Positions 34,008 through 46,255 of a stretch of DNA of 64,000 nucleotides are shown here, one piece after another. Under the pieces are notes generated by a model that was given only the letters and a program-made list of their open reading frames with translations, had not been told where the DNA came from and searched no databases. The stretch comes from Nageia nagi. Taxonomy: Eukaryota; Pinophyta. The number at the start of each line of letters is the position of its first letter. The stretch's first letter is position 1. A program made the translations under genes and the position numbers. The stretch lies in contig JBITNC010000001.1 in assembly GCA_050084985.1 (NCBI GenBank), positions 9,734,001-9,798,000 on the forward strand, written 5' to 3'.

Positions 34008-34327
34008 TGTTATGAACAAAGTTCCCAAAATAGCATAAAATCACCAAAGAGAGAGCTCAACGCATTGAATAAGAGATAAAATCTGTAATAAGCCACTTCG
34101 AGGGGGCAACCTCCTTTGTAATAAGCCACTTCGAGGGGGCAACCTCCTTTACATCACATCAATTACACAACAATCGACATCTTCAAATGATAATACCTCC
34201 TTAGTATATATAGGAGTCCAAGGGTGCCACTACAATGAAAGGACACTAGCCGACATAACAATAATAATGTAAGGAAATAATAATAACCATAGCTGACCTA
34301 ACAATAATAATGTATAGGGACCTAACA
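34008..34327 (-). repeat. 3' LTR of the gag-only element
   Basis: On plus it runs TGTTATGAACAA…GGGACCTAACA. It contains a perfect 33-bp tandem duplication (34085-34117 and 34118-34150) that the LTRs of the full-length copy lack. TATATATAGGAG, read inverted as CTCCTATATA, is the likely TATA region. Confidence 0.95.
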
Positions 34328-34341
34328 TGCCCCTCTCCTTC
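34328..34341 (-). promoter_or_regulatory. Polypurine tract of the gag-only element
   Basis: On minus it reads GAAGGAGAGGGGCA directly before the 3' LTR, nearly identical to the tract of the full-length copy. Confidence 0.85.
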
Positions 34342-34355
34342 AAAAAATGTTGTCC

Positions 34356-35282
34356 TCAACATTTTAGTAGTTCTGGATGCTTCTGTAGAAATTTCTCATC
34401 TTCCCATGTGGAATATTCAGCCATTGCCATATTTTTACTTTCAACCTTCCTTGCCATCCTAAAAGCCATCTCTAAGGATGTTGGTTCAAATAGATGCACC
34501 TCATGTTGAATTTTATCCTTTAAGGTTCCCATAAAGAGATCCAACAATCTATCATCTGGTATATCCTTCACTCTAAGACTCAACTTTTGAAATTGTTGAA
34601 TGTGCTCCATCACTGAACCTTCTTGCCTTAGATTTATCAATTGAGTAAAGAAGGAATTATTCTTAACATCCTCATGGTAGGCTATCAGTTCCTCTGTAAA
34701 AATGGACCAAGATATAATAGAACCCTTTTTACGTTCACAAATCCATTGGTACCATACAACCTGCTCAGGCTCTAGATACAAGGATGCAATAGTTACTTTT
34801 TGTGATGTTGGTACTTGGTGTAGATCAAAAAAGTGCTCCATTTGAAATATCCAAGTGATGGGGTCCCTTCCATCAAACTTCCTCATGTCGATCTTGGGGA
34901 TTTGGATTCCCCTTGAGAACCATGCTTGATTACTTCCATCAGTAGAAGCATATCCTCCTGAATTAGGCTTATTAATGAAGGGTTTATCTCCTTGAATAAT
35001 ATCATTATTTACCTGATAACCCTGGGCCATATCAACATCTTTAGGAATCTTTACTTCTGGGTTTTGTATGAGTTGAAAAATCTTTTCCATATATTGATCC
35101 ATTTTAGTTGCCAACTCTTTTGTCAAATCCCTTTTCAATTCCTCCATATCACCCTTTGTTACACACTCTTTAACCAATTCTTCCACTTGGGATATTCGAA
35201 AGAATATGTCTTCACTTTCTGCTATAGTCATGGATGAACCCTCTAGAGGTCTAGTTGGTGTAGCAATTTTTTTCGGTGGCAT
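34356..35282 (-). CDS. Intact gag capsid ORF fused to the chromodomain tail (308 aa)
   Basis: This is the only long uninterrupted ORF in the window. It starts MPPKKIATPTRPLEGSS, has an N-terminal part likely to form a coiled coil (about residues 20-90, VEELVKECVTKGDMEELKRD) and then the retrotransposon gag core at about residues 150-280 (WYQWICERKKGSIISW, FMGTLKDKIQHEVHLFEP). After METHIONINE-Ala-Met-Ala at about residue 287 it switches directly to STWEDEKFLQKHPELLK, the last residues of the family's chromodomain, and stops. The join lies at 34419-34421, where GCT is shared by both parent sequences, so a deletion through 3-base microhomology with frame retained is likely. The zinc knuckle and all enzymes are missing. 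It probably forms particles that depend on a helper; that is inference. Confidence 0.93.
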   Translation of the reverse strand: MPPKKIATPTRPLEGSSMTIAESEDIFFRISQVEELVKECVTKGDMEELKRDLTKELATKMDQYMEKIFQLIQNPEVKIPKDVDMAQGYQVNNDIIQGDKPFINKPNSGGYASTDGSNQAWFSRGIQIPKIDMRKFDGRDPITWIFQMEHFFDLHQVPTSQKVTIASLYLEPEQVVWYQWICERKKGSIISWSIFTEELIAYHEDVKNNSFFTQLINLRQEGSVMEHIQQFQKLSLRVKDIPDDRLLDLFMGTLKDKIQHEVHLFEPTSLEMAFRMARKVESKNMAMAEYSTWEDEKFLQKHPELLKC

Positions 35283-36307
35283 TTTGACTAAGTATTCTAG
35301 GGGGTCTCCCTATATACGCAAGGTACGTGGGAGCTCAATTCTGTGCTAGTGCTGTCTAATGCACAACCGTTCGAAAAGGGCCCTTGCTAATATACTCGCG
35401 GTACATGAGGGAATCCTAAAGGACCTCTCTATATACCATGTACGTGCATGAGCATGATGGTCTCTCTATATACTCAAAGGTACTTGAGAGAATCCAACAG
35501 TGGCCTAAGCGATATACTGCGAGTATGTTGTAGGAGACCACAATTCCTCGGGATGCAGTGCTGGCAAAGTAACGACAGCTCCTATGTTTAAAGATGCCAG
35601 AACACGTCTATACCTAAAAGACTCTACTCTTTATTTTCTTTCCAATAGCTTATGAATCACTCCAAATAGACCTTTCAATCAAAATATATGCAAATTTAAA
35701 GAAATAAATAAATAAATTGTACCTTTTTTAAATCGTGATTTGGAGATTGTTCTATTGTCCAACCTTCCAACTGATGTAAATATGAAATTTCAGCCCTTTA
35801 GAGTCTGAAATTTCTACCTATGGTAGCCTCAGATGTCTTCTTTTCAATGCCACAGATTTCGTCAAATTTTGATAGCCCAAGAGGAAATGATTGCAATTTT
35901 CCCAAAATGTGCTGATTTTTGGATTTTTTTGAAGAGCGAACTTGTATGAAGTGCCTTGTGTCACCTATTTATTCTTAGACCTTGAAAATTGTAACAGATA
36001 AACTTCCATATATCACCTAACCAATCCAATAGGTCTCACCTAGTTTGGAGCTGTAAAACTTCAGATATACCTTTTTTAGCTAGAACACCTGTTTCAGACC
36101 TGCTTTTGCGACTAGTCACAAACCTTAACTTCCCCTGAGTGTAACTTAAAAAATATAGCGAATTAGGAGCTGAAATTTTAACTGAAACTTCTTCGTTATG
36201 TCTTCAAAAAACCCAATAAATTTCAGAATTTATATCCTCCCGAAAAAAAATTGGTAGCGAAAATTCCACGATGACTATTTTTGAGCTGTGAAACCCTAGA
36301 ATCGTCT
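35283..36307 (-). other. Untranslated leader of the gag-only element
   Basis: About 1 kb between PBS and gag corresponds to the leader of the full-length copy, including the TATATAGAGAG-type words (read on minus). There is no long ORF. Conservation in a deletion derivative suggests it holds the packaging signal. Confidence 0.75.
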
Positions 36308-36319
36308 GCTCTGGTACCA
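36308..36319 (-). promoter_or_regulatory. Primer-binding site of the gag-only element
   Basis: On minus it reads TGGTACCAGAGC, one base from the perfect complement of the initiator tRNA-Met 3' end, two bases inside the 5' LTR. Confidence 0.9.
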
Positions 36320-36321
36320 AA

Positions 36322-36642
36322 TGTTATGAACAAAGTTCCCAAAATAGCATAAAATCACCAAAGAGAGAGCTCAACGCATTGAATAAGAGATAAAATCTGT
36401 AATAAGCCACTTCGAGGGGGCAACCTCCTTTGTAATAAGCCACTTCGAGGGGGCAACCTCCTTTACATCACATCAATTACACAACAATCGACATCTTCAA
36501 ATGATAATACCTCCTTAGTATATATAGGAGTCCAAGGGGTGCCACTACAATGAAAGGACACTAGCCGACATAACAATAATAATGTAAGGAAATAATAATA
36601 ACCATAGCCGACCTAACAATAATAATGTATAGGGACCTAACA
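36322..36642 (-). repeat. 5' LTR of the gag-only element
   Basis: It is identical to the 3' LTR except for one substitution (AGCCGACC against AGCTGACC) and one extra G in a G run near 36539. The 33-bp duplication is at 36399-36431 and 36432-36464. It is flanked by CTTTT at 36643-36647. Confidence 0.95.
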
Positions 36643-36713
36643 CTTTTTCTTTTGTTTTACACTTTCTTTGTGTGGCTTTCGCACCCCTTTTTGTTTTATT
36701 GTTTGTGAAACAA

Positions 36714-37559
36714 CCCTTGTCTAGGCATCAAGATAATTTGAGTCCTTGATTAACACATTTTATTTAATTTGGTGTTAGGTTCAAACATCTTAGCTAGTAT
36801 TTGAGTCATGTTCTTGTACAATCATCTAAGAGACCTTTGAGGTAATTAGTCCTCATTGCGGGGAGAGGTGACATCCTTCCACCTACATGTTTTTTTCTTT
36901 ATGAGCCTTGCGAATTATTTTCCTATTAGCAAGGTAGGAAAGAAAAACTACCCAACACACTCTACTTGCAAAAATAAATAAACATTAAATCACAAATCAA
37001 TATGATAACATTCAAAATTATAAAAGAAATATTTGATGAAGCCTCTTATGAGCTAGATAGATGGCATTCAGATCTTGCATAGTCTTAGGTAGAGATAATG
37101 TACTAATAACTATTATGATAGTTCTAATTGTAAATATATAAAGATAAGATTTCCTAGCATATATTAGCAATAGAAAGATCTTGTGATCTTAATTATAATT
37201 TTATTTATAAATAATACAAAGCTACATGGAAAAATGTATTGAAAATATAATTGAGTATTTTCTCTTTGTACCCTTTGTAAAACCTCTTATTAGATATAAT
37301 TGAAGGATTGTTTTCCATTTAATCTGGACTATGGTTGTTAGATTCTTTCTTTGTGTCTATGAATGTATATTATTTAGTTTAATTTTTTTATTGTGAGCTT
37401 AATGACATCTTCTTGATCAATAAATTGGATTCATTATGTCCATATCTATTTTTTGTGTACCCCAAGTGGCTAGCATAGGCTACATATCGATTCTCTAAAC
37501 CCTATACATTCTTAACTTAAAAAATTTATATTCAGTTATATGAACCATTTTTTCTTTGG
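36714..37559. other. Non-coding DNA, nothing recognised
   Basis: AT-rich sequence without an ORF above 60 codons and without a visible repeat. It may be the flank of the Tat-like element or the 5' part of the LINE. Confidence 0.4.
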
Positions 37560-40060
37560 AGATCAACTAGTAGATGTTGTCCCACCACTATTAGTTTGTT
37601 CAAAGGATACTACAAGTTAGCAAAACATAATTTGAACATGCAAAATTCTCCTGGATTAACTAAAACTAATTAACAATATGGTTAAATGCAGGAGATAAAA
37701 ATACAAGGTTCTTGAAATCAACCATAATTTGACACAAAGTGGCTCATAAGATTAAGGAGATTAAAAATGAAAATGGTATCTTGACATAAGAATTATAGGG
37801 TACAATTATTCCAAAATATATTACTACTTGAAAATGAGTTGTCAATTAATATCATTGAAGATATATCCAATCATATACCCTATCTCATATTACAAGAACA
37901 AAATTGTAGGTTGACCAAAATATTCTCCTTATCTATAATTGAAGCTACAATTTCTTTATGCCCCCATAACAAAGCTCTAAACCCAAATGAATTCCTTACT
38001 AAATTTTATCAAAAGGTTTGGTACGTTATAGGTATTGATATCTTTGAAGCTTTGAAGGAATTCCAAAATGCAAGTTATATTCTCAAAGCATTGAATGTCA
38101 CCTTCCTAGCACTCATTCCTAAAATATGTAACACAAAGGCATTTCAATATTTTTGACCAATCAATATATATAATGTACTCTATAAAATTCTCACAAGCAT
38201 TAGCCAATTAACTCAAACCCATCTTACCACAAATCATTTCAAAGGATGAAGGAGGGTTTTTCAAAAAAAGGTATATATGGATGGAATTATTGATCTATAT
38301 GAAATTTTATATTACACATTTTTGAAGGGAGGAAGCATTCTTCAAAAGTTAGATATGCAAAAGGCATATGATATACTTAATTAAAAATTCCTTGATATGG
38401 TATTGGACATATTTTGCTTCACCCCAATTTGGAGAACATGTATCTAACAATGCATTTCCACAACAACATTCTTTGTCTTAATTAATGGTAAACCGAAATG
38501 ATTCTAATCTTAATGTGGCTTGAGGCAGGAGGACCCCATCTCCCCTTATTTGTTCATCACTATGGCAAAAACTCTAGGAAGAAGTCAAAATATGGAAAGA
38601 ACAAAGTAAAATTCAAGGATTAGTCCCTTCCTCGCATGTCACTATGGGCACCCACAACCAATTGATGGATAATACTATGCTCTTGGAAAAACTGTCATTG
38701 TTAGAATACAAAAACTTCCTCCCTAACAATACTAAAGTACTACAAGGAAAATTTTTAGAAGAAGATAAATATCAATGAAAGGATATTCTTCTTCCTCCAC
38801 ACTACTCTAAAGAGACAAGAAGAATCACAAGCCTATTCCAATACCAAGTAGGTTCCTTCTCAAGTATATACCTTGGTATGCCCTTCTTTTTGGGAGATCG
38901 AAATAATCATTGTGGTTGAGTCCCTTGAAATGATTTCAAAAACATATTACAGATGGAAAGGAGAAACTCTAAGCTTGGTTGGTAAATTTCTATTGGTCAA
39001 GGTAATTCTGCAAAGCCTCTATGTCTATTGCACATCAATCAATTAAACATCCCTCAACCATAAACAAAAAGATTAATCAAATGTGCTATAAATTACTTTG
39101 GACAAAGAATAGAGAAAAAATAAAGGATATCATCGATAGGATGGAAAATAGTTGCCTATCAAAAAGTCAAGGACGACTCAGAATTTGAAAATTAAAATGG
39201 TTCAATCAAGCTTGGATGGTAACTAGTAATAGAAAAAGACCTGAAATGGACTAAAGTATGTGAGGGAAAATATATGAACAAGGATGGCATTTTTTTATTA
39301 ATAGAAACTTTTCCTAAAGCATCAACTTTTTGGAATGGAATTAAATAAATATAAAGGATTCTTTGGAACCAAGTATCATTGGAACTAGGTATTGGATCCC
39401 ATATTTTCTAATGGGAAGATGCCCACCTTTTTGAAACACCTTTAAGATAAAAACCATAATTTAGAGAAACTATTGAATGGAGAGAGAGAATGGAGTTATC
39501 TGTCACCACTAATAGCTAATCTAAAGGAATTAAATAGAACAAATAAATGCTTTACTAAAATTCATTTGCATTTCTATGAAAAACAATATAGCCGATAGGC
39601 CAATTTAGAGATTGAAAAAAATAAGTTTTTACATAATAAAAAACATATACTTGTCCCTTCTCTCTATAACTAAGATCCCCTTTCTACATAAGAAAATTTG
39701 GTTTCTTGGACTCACCCCCATGATAGGCCAATTTTTCTATATGGCTTATCTTAATCATATTATTACATTAAATACTCTAAAAAAAAGGAATAGCACTCCC
39801 AAACTGATGCAATCTATATTTGGAGTAGGAGAAATCCTTTAACCATCTTGTCCTTAAGTACAAATTTACTAAACAACATAGCAAAGGGAAAGGATGGATT
39901 CGTGTAAAATCATTTTAGGAAATGGTGGGAGCTAGCTCTCCCACATATTATCTAAGGAATTTGGAAGGAAAAGAAATTATCAATCACAAACTTGCTAAGC
40001 AAGGCCAAAAGATGACTTCAAAAAATTGGAAGGCCACCATAAAGGAAAAAAAAAGGAAAG
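37560..40060 (+). pseudogene. Decayed LINE (non-LTR retrotransposon) reverse transcriptase
   Basis: Readable plus-strand pieces follow plant L1-type order. They are WLNAGDKNTRFLKS (about 37680), NPNEFLTKFYQKVW (about 37985), LKALNVTFLALIPKICNTKA (about 38085, the conserved LIPK block), KLDMQKAYD (about 38350, RT motif A), GLRQEDPISPYLFITMAKTL (about 38517) and the post-RT block CYKLLWTKNREKIKD (about 39090). The tail WWELALPHII.GIWKE is near 39925-39975. The open piece is 37839-38156. Many stops and shifts are present, and the F/Y-A-D-D box cannot be identified. No target duplication or poly-A tail was found, so the ends are approximate. Confidence 0.8.
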
Positions 40061-43000
40061 TAAAAGGCTTCACCCAATAAGGGAGGAGGGGTGATAGTAG
40101 AACCAAATGGTAACCAATCCTCACCAAGGAGAACAATGGTGGCACATCCATTTCATCTTTCTACGATTAGAGCGAATCTCTAACAGATGGAGTACAATAA
40201 CTATAGAACCCATTGATGATCAAATGTTGGAAACATATCGCCACTCCATATGTTATGGTTAAAGTATCTCATTCGTGAATGGATTATGGTAACTGTAACA
40301 TTAATGGATTATCACACAATTAAATTCCTGCTACAGATAAAGGTTGTTAAAGAAAGTTGGCACCTTCACCATAAAAACCTATATCTAGAGTTGAAGTTAT
40401 ATTTGTGAAAATAGTAAAATTGAAGAAAATAAGAAGCACTCATACAACCAAAATGCCAACTTAGAAAAGACTAGAACCAACATCTATAGAAGAATTTTGT
40501 AAAAATGAACTAATGTGGCAAATCTTATGTGATGGAGACATACAAAATTTTATGGAAAGATTATGAGGATACGATGAGGAATTGCCTAGGTAGGTGGTAG
40601 TCTATTGGGATGAAGGAATGGTAACCATAGAATGTTTTCACTTAATAATTAAAACAAAATTCATAGCTTTGATAATAGGCATGTTGATGGAAGGAATTAG
40701 ACATTCTCGAGAAATCGGTGGACACCCAAAATTTACATTATGTCCCTAATATCATGTCTATAATAATTTGTCTCCTGGAGCCCCAAGATTTTGAAAGCGT
40801 TGGCATCAGCTTAGGTTATTCCAAATACCATGCAATAGTGAGGCCAACCAAATGTAGTTAGTGTTATATTTTCATGAGGCCTTACGAATTTTGAAATATG
40901 ACATCATCTTGGTTCTAGCAAACATCACACAATAGTGACAGTGACATCAACAATAACCAAAGGAAATTATTCAAGTCTTTGCTCAAGACCTACAAGTTTG
41001 CCATGATGATGTCATCATGGGTATTAGGAAACCTCGAGGATACAATAATGTTCATCATACATCATGGAACCTCTAATTTTGAAACATAATACCTCAAAAT
41101 GTATGATATCATGCCATGTGGCATTAATAGTTGATGAACATTAATGAATGGATCTAGAAGAATCCTTAGCATTGAAGAAAATATTAAAGTTGCAGTAACA
41201 CATGCATATGGATTGCAGAAAGTGTCAGGTAGATTAAGGGAGCTAATAACATATAAACTTCACATACAAAGCAAGTTAAAGAATTAATGGTGAAGCATGG
41301 TCTCCCTTCCTCATTCATAAACAGTAATATTAAATCAAGTATTGCCCCCCTCTTCTATTGTATCATTGACAGAATGCTACACAACAAATTCAAAAGTTGT
41401 TACTAGTTTGAGATTCATAATACCGTTGAGCTCAAGATTTCACAAATTTGCCAAAAAGTTATCATTTTACTTTGTAATTTAATTTTGTTAGGTATCATAG
41501 TTACAAATTAGATAAGAGTAGGTTGATGAAAATTATTGTTTGATCTTCTAAGAAGTTATGTCATTTCTGTAAATCGAAGCACAATGATTGTATAAAGGTC
41601 CTTCCCCAAGCATTTGGTTCTTTTGCTCTATATTGTAATTATGTTGATGGATAATTGGATGTTTGCATGCAATACTTATGAGGCTTTTAGTCTATTCTCT
41701 TTCAATATGGTTTTATGCATGGATCTCAATGGGCTTATGTAAAATGGGATTGACCCTGAGTAAAGGTTGTTAATGCAGATTTCTTATGGAAGTGCATCTT
41801 CGTGTGTTTTCTCTCTAGATTGTGGGTTTCTTTGACTAGTTGTGAGTTGATTTCAAGCATTTTACCCTTCCCTGTGTTGAGGTGGTTGTTGTTTCTTCAT
41901 GCTCTTGGTTGAAAGATCCACATGAACTTATAGATTTTAGTTGGGTTACTTCCTAAAGGATTTTCCTTCTCATTCCTTGTATCTTAGCAACTATGGATGC
42001 TTTCATTCACAGGACTCAAGGTCATTTCCAATTTCTTTCCATGCACCATAACCTTTTTCTTTCAACATTTCCCTTTAGTTCTTTTAATGTTTAAACTAGA
42101 TGGTGCTTCCTACCAGAATATAGGGCTCTCCATGCCTAGTTGGAGTAAGAGTTAACAATTTGGAGGTTGGGAACCCAATTCTCATCCAATTGTTTGGTTG
42201 GTGGGGTATCCTTACAATGCAAAGTTACACTTCGCCAATCAACAAAATTTGGCATGCCTAGTGGAACAATCCCATTGCACTTCAAGGCCATGTAAATAGA
42301 GTTAAAGTAGAGATAAGTGGAAGATATCTTCATTTATAGGAAATGGGTATATGTTGCCAATGTATCCATTCCTCACTTTGTAAGGTTGAATATCCAAGGA
42401 GACTCATCCTTGTGTATTTTAAGGTATATATGAAGATGTTGCCCCAAACAAATGTAAATATTAGATTTGGTATCATTGTATATAGTTAGGGTTTTAGTTT
42501 TCAGTAAGATAATGTGGTTTGAAGATCTCAATTTCATGATTCAGTTAGTCTAGCAAATCATAGTATTAGAAGTCTTGATAACATTATCAAAGTCAAAATG
42601 TGATCATTATAAAAATCTATTTGTAGATTGTCAGTTAGGACAACGTGCCATATTTATATTATCAATACATATATAATTAGAGTCCAGCTATAAACACTTG
42701 TGATTTGTTTGTGTAATGTCAGTCCTAGTTTGTAAATATAGAATGAAGTGTACATAATCCTTATAGAAGTCTTCTAGCCAATCATGTTGTTGACATTGTT
42801 ACAATGGTGATGATCCAGAAGAAGAATTTTTACCCAAAATGTTCAAAGGAGATCTCGCCAAATTGAGAATCTAACAAGGACCATGTTGTTCAAATCATGC
42901 CTTGTGGAATACCAAAGGTGCAACTTTTCCTATAAAAGATATCTTGTTATCAAAATGTTCACAACAAAATGAAGAAGAGATGGTGGGATAGGAGATTGGT

Positions 43001-45370
43001 ATTTTAGGAAGCTTGAATGATAATCCTTGGCACAACAACCTTGTAGATAAAGTTCTTATGCCACCCTCACCCTACCCCTGTACATAAGTGTATCCATATT
43101 GTTTGTTTCCATACCTACACATTATTTCCCCGTCCACAATACTCCCCATCCGCCTTGTTGCTCCTTCATTCGCCCATTATTTCCCCATCCACAGTTTCTT
43201 TCACCCATTCAAGACCCCTCCAACCCCACTCCCATTTCTTTCCTACTCTATGGGTCTAGTGTAAGTCTTCCTTCCATCTCTCCCTTAGTTCACCATTACC
43301 ACCCCTTCACGTACCAAGGATTGACTTCATAAGCATCCTAGAAAACCACCAGAGTACCATGATGCAAAAAAGCGAAGTTGCATAGAAGGTTTCATCAATC
43401 ATCTTCAGAAAAGTTTAGTTTGTATTTTAGTAGGTTAAAATGCCCTATTTGGGGCAAGAAATGTTAATAGAAATGGAAACGCAACTTAGTCTTCCATCAA
43501 CACCTAGGAGTAGCAAATGACAATTGACAACATGTATATAGGCTAGTTACCATTGTATATATTTTGTCATACGAGAACCGATAATGTTTGGAAGATGATG
43601 TAGACCCGGGTATTATTAGACGTCGTGCATTGTATTTTAAAGTATCACCCATCCCCAGGTAACAAGCGAGGTGTTGATTCAATGTCTCCCAAGACTCGAG
43701 ATTTCGAAAGAGCTGATGTTAGCCCAAGTTATTCCAAATACCACGCATAGCAAGATCAATTGAAAGCAATCACTATTATAGTTTGCACTAGGCCCTATGG
43801 ATTTTGAAATATGATTGAAAATAATAGTTAAATTATTTTAGTGAGAAATGAGCGATTACATGGCTTTATAGTTCTTGAATAGAACTAGATGACAACACAC
43901 TTGGTTGAGAAGTATAATTCTCATGATCAATAACTAACTACTACAAGCCAATACATAATCCATGTGATTACATCAATAAACCAATACATTACTAGCTTGG
44001 GATACAACATCCTTAACCAAATCTCATGAGGAAACATTTGAAGCAAGTTTTGTAAAGTACTATCAACCAAGCCTTGAGAGGAAAATCGTTGTGGAGAATA
44101 TATAAGTAATCGAGGAGACCATGGAATCAAACACTCTTAAACAAATATGCATTTAAAGAGGATCCATCTTTAATAATCTTACCAAGGATGAACGATTTAG
44201 AATTTCATCAAATTCTATGCATCCGTAATTTTCAAGAGTCTTGCATGTAGAGTATGAAATGGTAGGCGAATAAGCTTTTGGAGTTCTACATAAAGATCCT
44301 TACCTCACAAACATAATTAAAATAAGTATTAAATCTTTTGGAGAATAAGTTCAAGATATCATAACTCATATGGTGAATTTATATCAAGATTTACTGGAGG
44401 CTACACATACAAAAACCTAGAAGTTTTAACATTATTTTTCATTTTGATTTAATTTCTCTATCTTTGAAAATAATAATTTATATGAATTGATGTATAGACA
44501 CGTTGGAGATGGTAGTTGAAACTCTCAAGAAACAAGAAACCCAAATTCAAGTCTCCCGCTCCTTGTTGAGACATAACAAAATCTTATTGAGTTGATGGTA
44601 GGTACAGATGAGGCCAAAATCGTATCCCCGCGGATTTTGGCTTTCTCTTCAAAAATAATAATGATTTCTATTTCTTGGTTATAATTTTGCATCTTACTTT
44701 TGGCTCTATATTTGGGTGTGTTTCACATCGATAATAGTAAAGGTAGGGGACCCACCATTAAAAAAGCTATTTTAAAAGAGAAAATATATTTCAAGAATTG
44801 GAAATACTGAAGTGTTAGTCACCTTGACTTGTTGGCAATAACAATATTGGCATGCTGAGAGTGTTTAGAAGACTAGCAAAAATAAATACTACTGTAGATA
44901 AGATACATTCGTAATTGAGCACCATGTTGAAATCTTGGTGAGCCCAGTAAGATAGAACCACATCTTCTGATGATGTAAAGAGGATATGTCAACTTGCCCT
45001 CTGCTATTAAAAAAAGGCTTAACAATCAAAAGAAATGGCCAATTAAAATGGATCAGATATCAGGCACAAACATATTTACAATCCACTCAGATACCCCTTC
45101 AAAACACTATGTAGATGTTATGTCGCATACACACGATGTCTAGGATGGTGAATCAGATTTGTATCTTGTTTTCCATGAAAATTGATTTTCATAATCTTGG
45201 GAAATAGTTAGGATTTCATTGAAAGATAATCAAACATACAAATTTACCAAGAAGCAAACTTGACTGCAGCTCATTTGTCAAAGATACCAAGAGTCCACGA
45301 TGTATGGATAAAATAAAAGCACTAACCATATAGATGGTATATACAGTTTAGTATGATGATATTAAAAATG
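40061..45370. other. No gene recognised; diverged dispersed repeat pair
   Basis: The longest frames are under 80 codons and have no recognisable product. Two segments, 40780-40912 and 43684-43818, are clearly related: both hold TTATTCCAAATACCA(T/C)GCA and end at a GGATTTTGAAATATGA-like word about 120 bp on. Both are on plus. They are probably copies of an unidentified repeat. The remainder looks like ordinary AT-rich intergenic DNA. Confidence 0.45.
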
Positions 45371-45855
45371 CAGGATCTAAAATAAAGTAGCTTCAAATAT
45401 AAGCAGCAGGTTTCTCTGGTTGACAAAAACACACACACGTATCAACACATAATTAATGATTATTTTCAACTGGTAGAAAAATTTGTTGATGCCATAAACT
45501 GCCGAGGTTTTACATATTTGTAAACAGATAAAATTGCAAAACACATTAAGACCTTTTCCTTTTTAATTTACCAAAACTAAAGATTTTCAAACAGAGTGTA
45601 ATCAGGATCTAAAATAAAGTAGCTCCAAATATAACAGCTTACATGTAAATCAATTACAATCAGGTTTCTATGGTTGACAAAAAGACACACGTATCAACAC
45701 AAAGTAACAATTATTTTCAACTATTAGAAAAATTTGTTGATGCCATAAACGGCCGAGGTTTTACATATTTGCAAACAGATAAAATAGCAAAACACGTTAA
45801 GAACTTTTCATCGATAATTTACCAAAACCTTAAGACTTTCAAACAAAGTGTAATG
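45371..45855 (+). repeat. Tandem direct duplication of about 230-250 bp
   Basis: The two copies are adjacent: 45371-45602 and 45603-45855. Both start CAGGATCTAAAATAAAGTAGC and contain AAATTTGTTGATGCCATAAAC and GAGGTTTTACATATTTG. They differ by small indels and substitutions. They lie about 0.4-1.2 kb beyond the 3' end of the PTB3-like coding region, and no coding is apparent. Confidence 0.85.
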
Positions 45856-46249
45856 AGCTAATATGTGCACTTTTGATCACCTAACTCCAATTCCTAGTTT
45901 GCAATATCATTCTGGAAAAGCTGTAATAAAGCTTGTATAGTCACATTGAATAGAAAATGGCAGTGTTAAAATAATGTCAGATGAGACTCCTGACTAAAAG
46001 TATAATTCAAATTCAATACTTGATGTTGAGTTACATCCAACTCAAGTAATATCTTAGTTCAAATGTAAGACTTGGAAGTTGGTCAAATATTGAGAATATG
46101 CAGAACATCTGATTTGTCTAAAAATGCATTCCACAAATGTCCATAACTAGGCTTTTGGAAAGGGCATCTTAACATTCCTATTTTTATCAATAAGCCTCTG
46201 TTCTAATAAGGTGTTGAAATTGCAAAGCATTTATCACAGCCGACAGTAA

Positions 46250-46255
46250 TTTATT
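46250..46255 (-). terminator. Candidate polyadenylation signal of the PTB3-like gene
   Basis: On minus it reads AATAAA, about 360 bases after the stop codon and in T-rich surroundings. Chosen as the first canonical signal downstream of the stop; transcript ends are not otherwise visible. Confidence 0.4.

Larger units (their letters stand above)
34008..36642 (-). mobile_element. Young gag-only (internally deleted) chromovirus derivative
   Basis: This 2635-bp element on minus has two LTRs of 320-321 bp, a PBS, leader, one intact 308-codon ORF, a polypurine tract and a CTTTT target duplication. It belongs to the same family as the element at 23932-30376 (matching LTR ends, gag and leader) but lacks about 3.5 kb, from the zinc knuckle through integrase. 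The two LTRs differ by eye at one substitution and one single-base indel, so insertion was recent. It needs RT and integrase supplied by another element. Confidence 0.95.
33179..36713 (+). repeat. Possible 3' LTR of the Tat-like element, split by a later insertion
   Basis: Sequence from TGTGGTGTTGC at about 33179 contains a TATA-like ACTATTTATACCCC at about 33411 and has no ORF. It is interrupted at 34003-36647 by the gag-only element. It may end near TTTGTGAAACA at about 36713. No matching 5' LTR is in the window, so this is position-based inference only. Confidence 0.25.
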
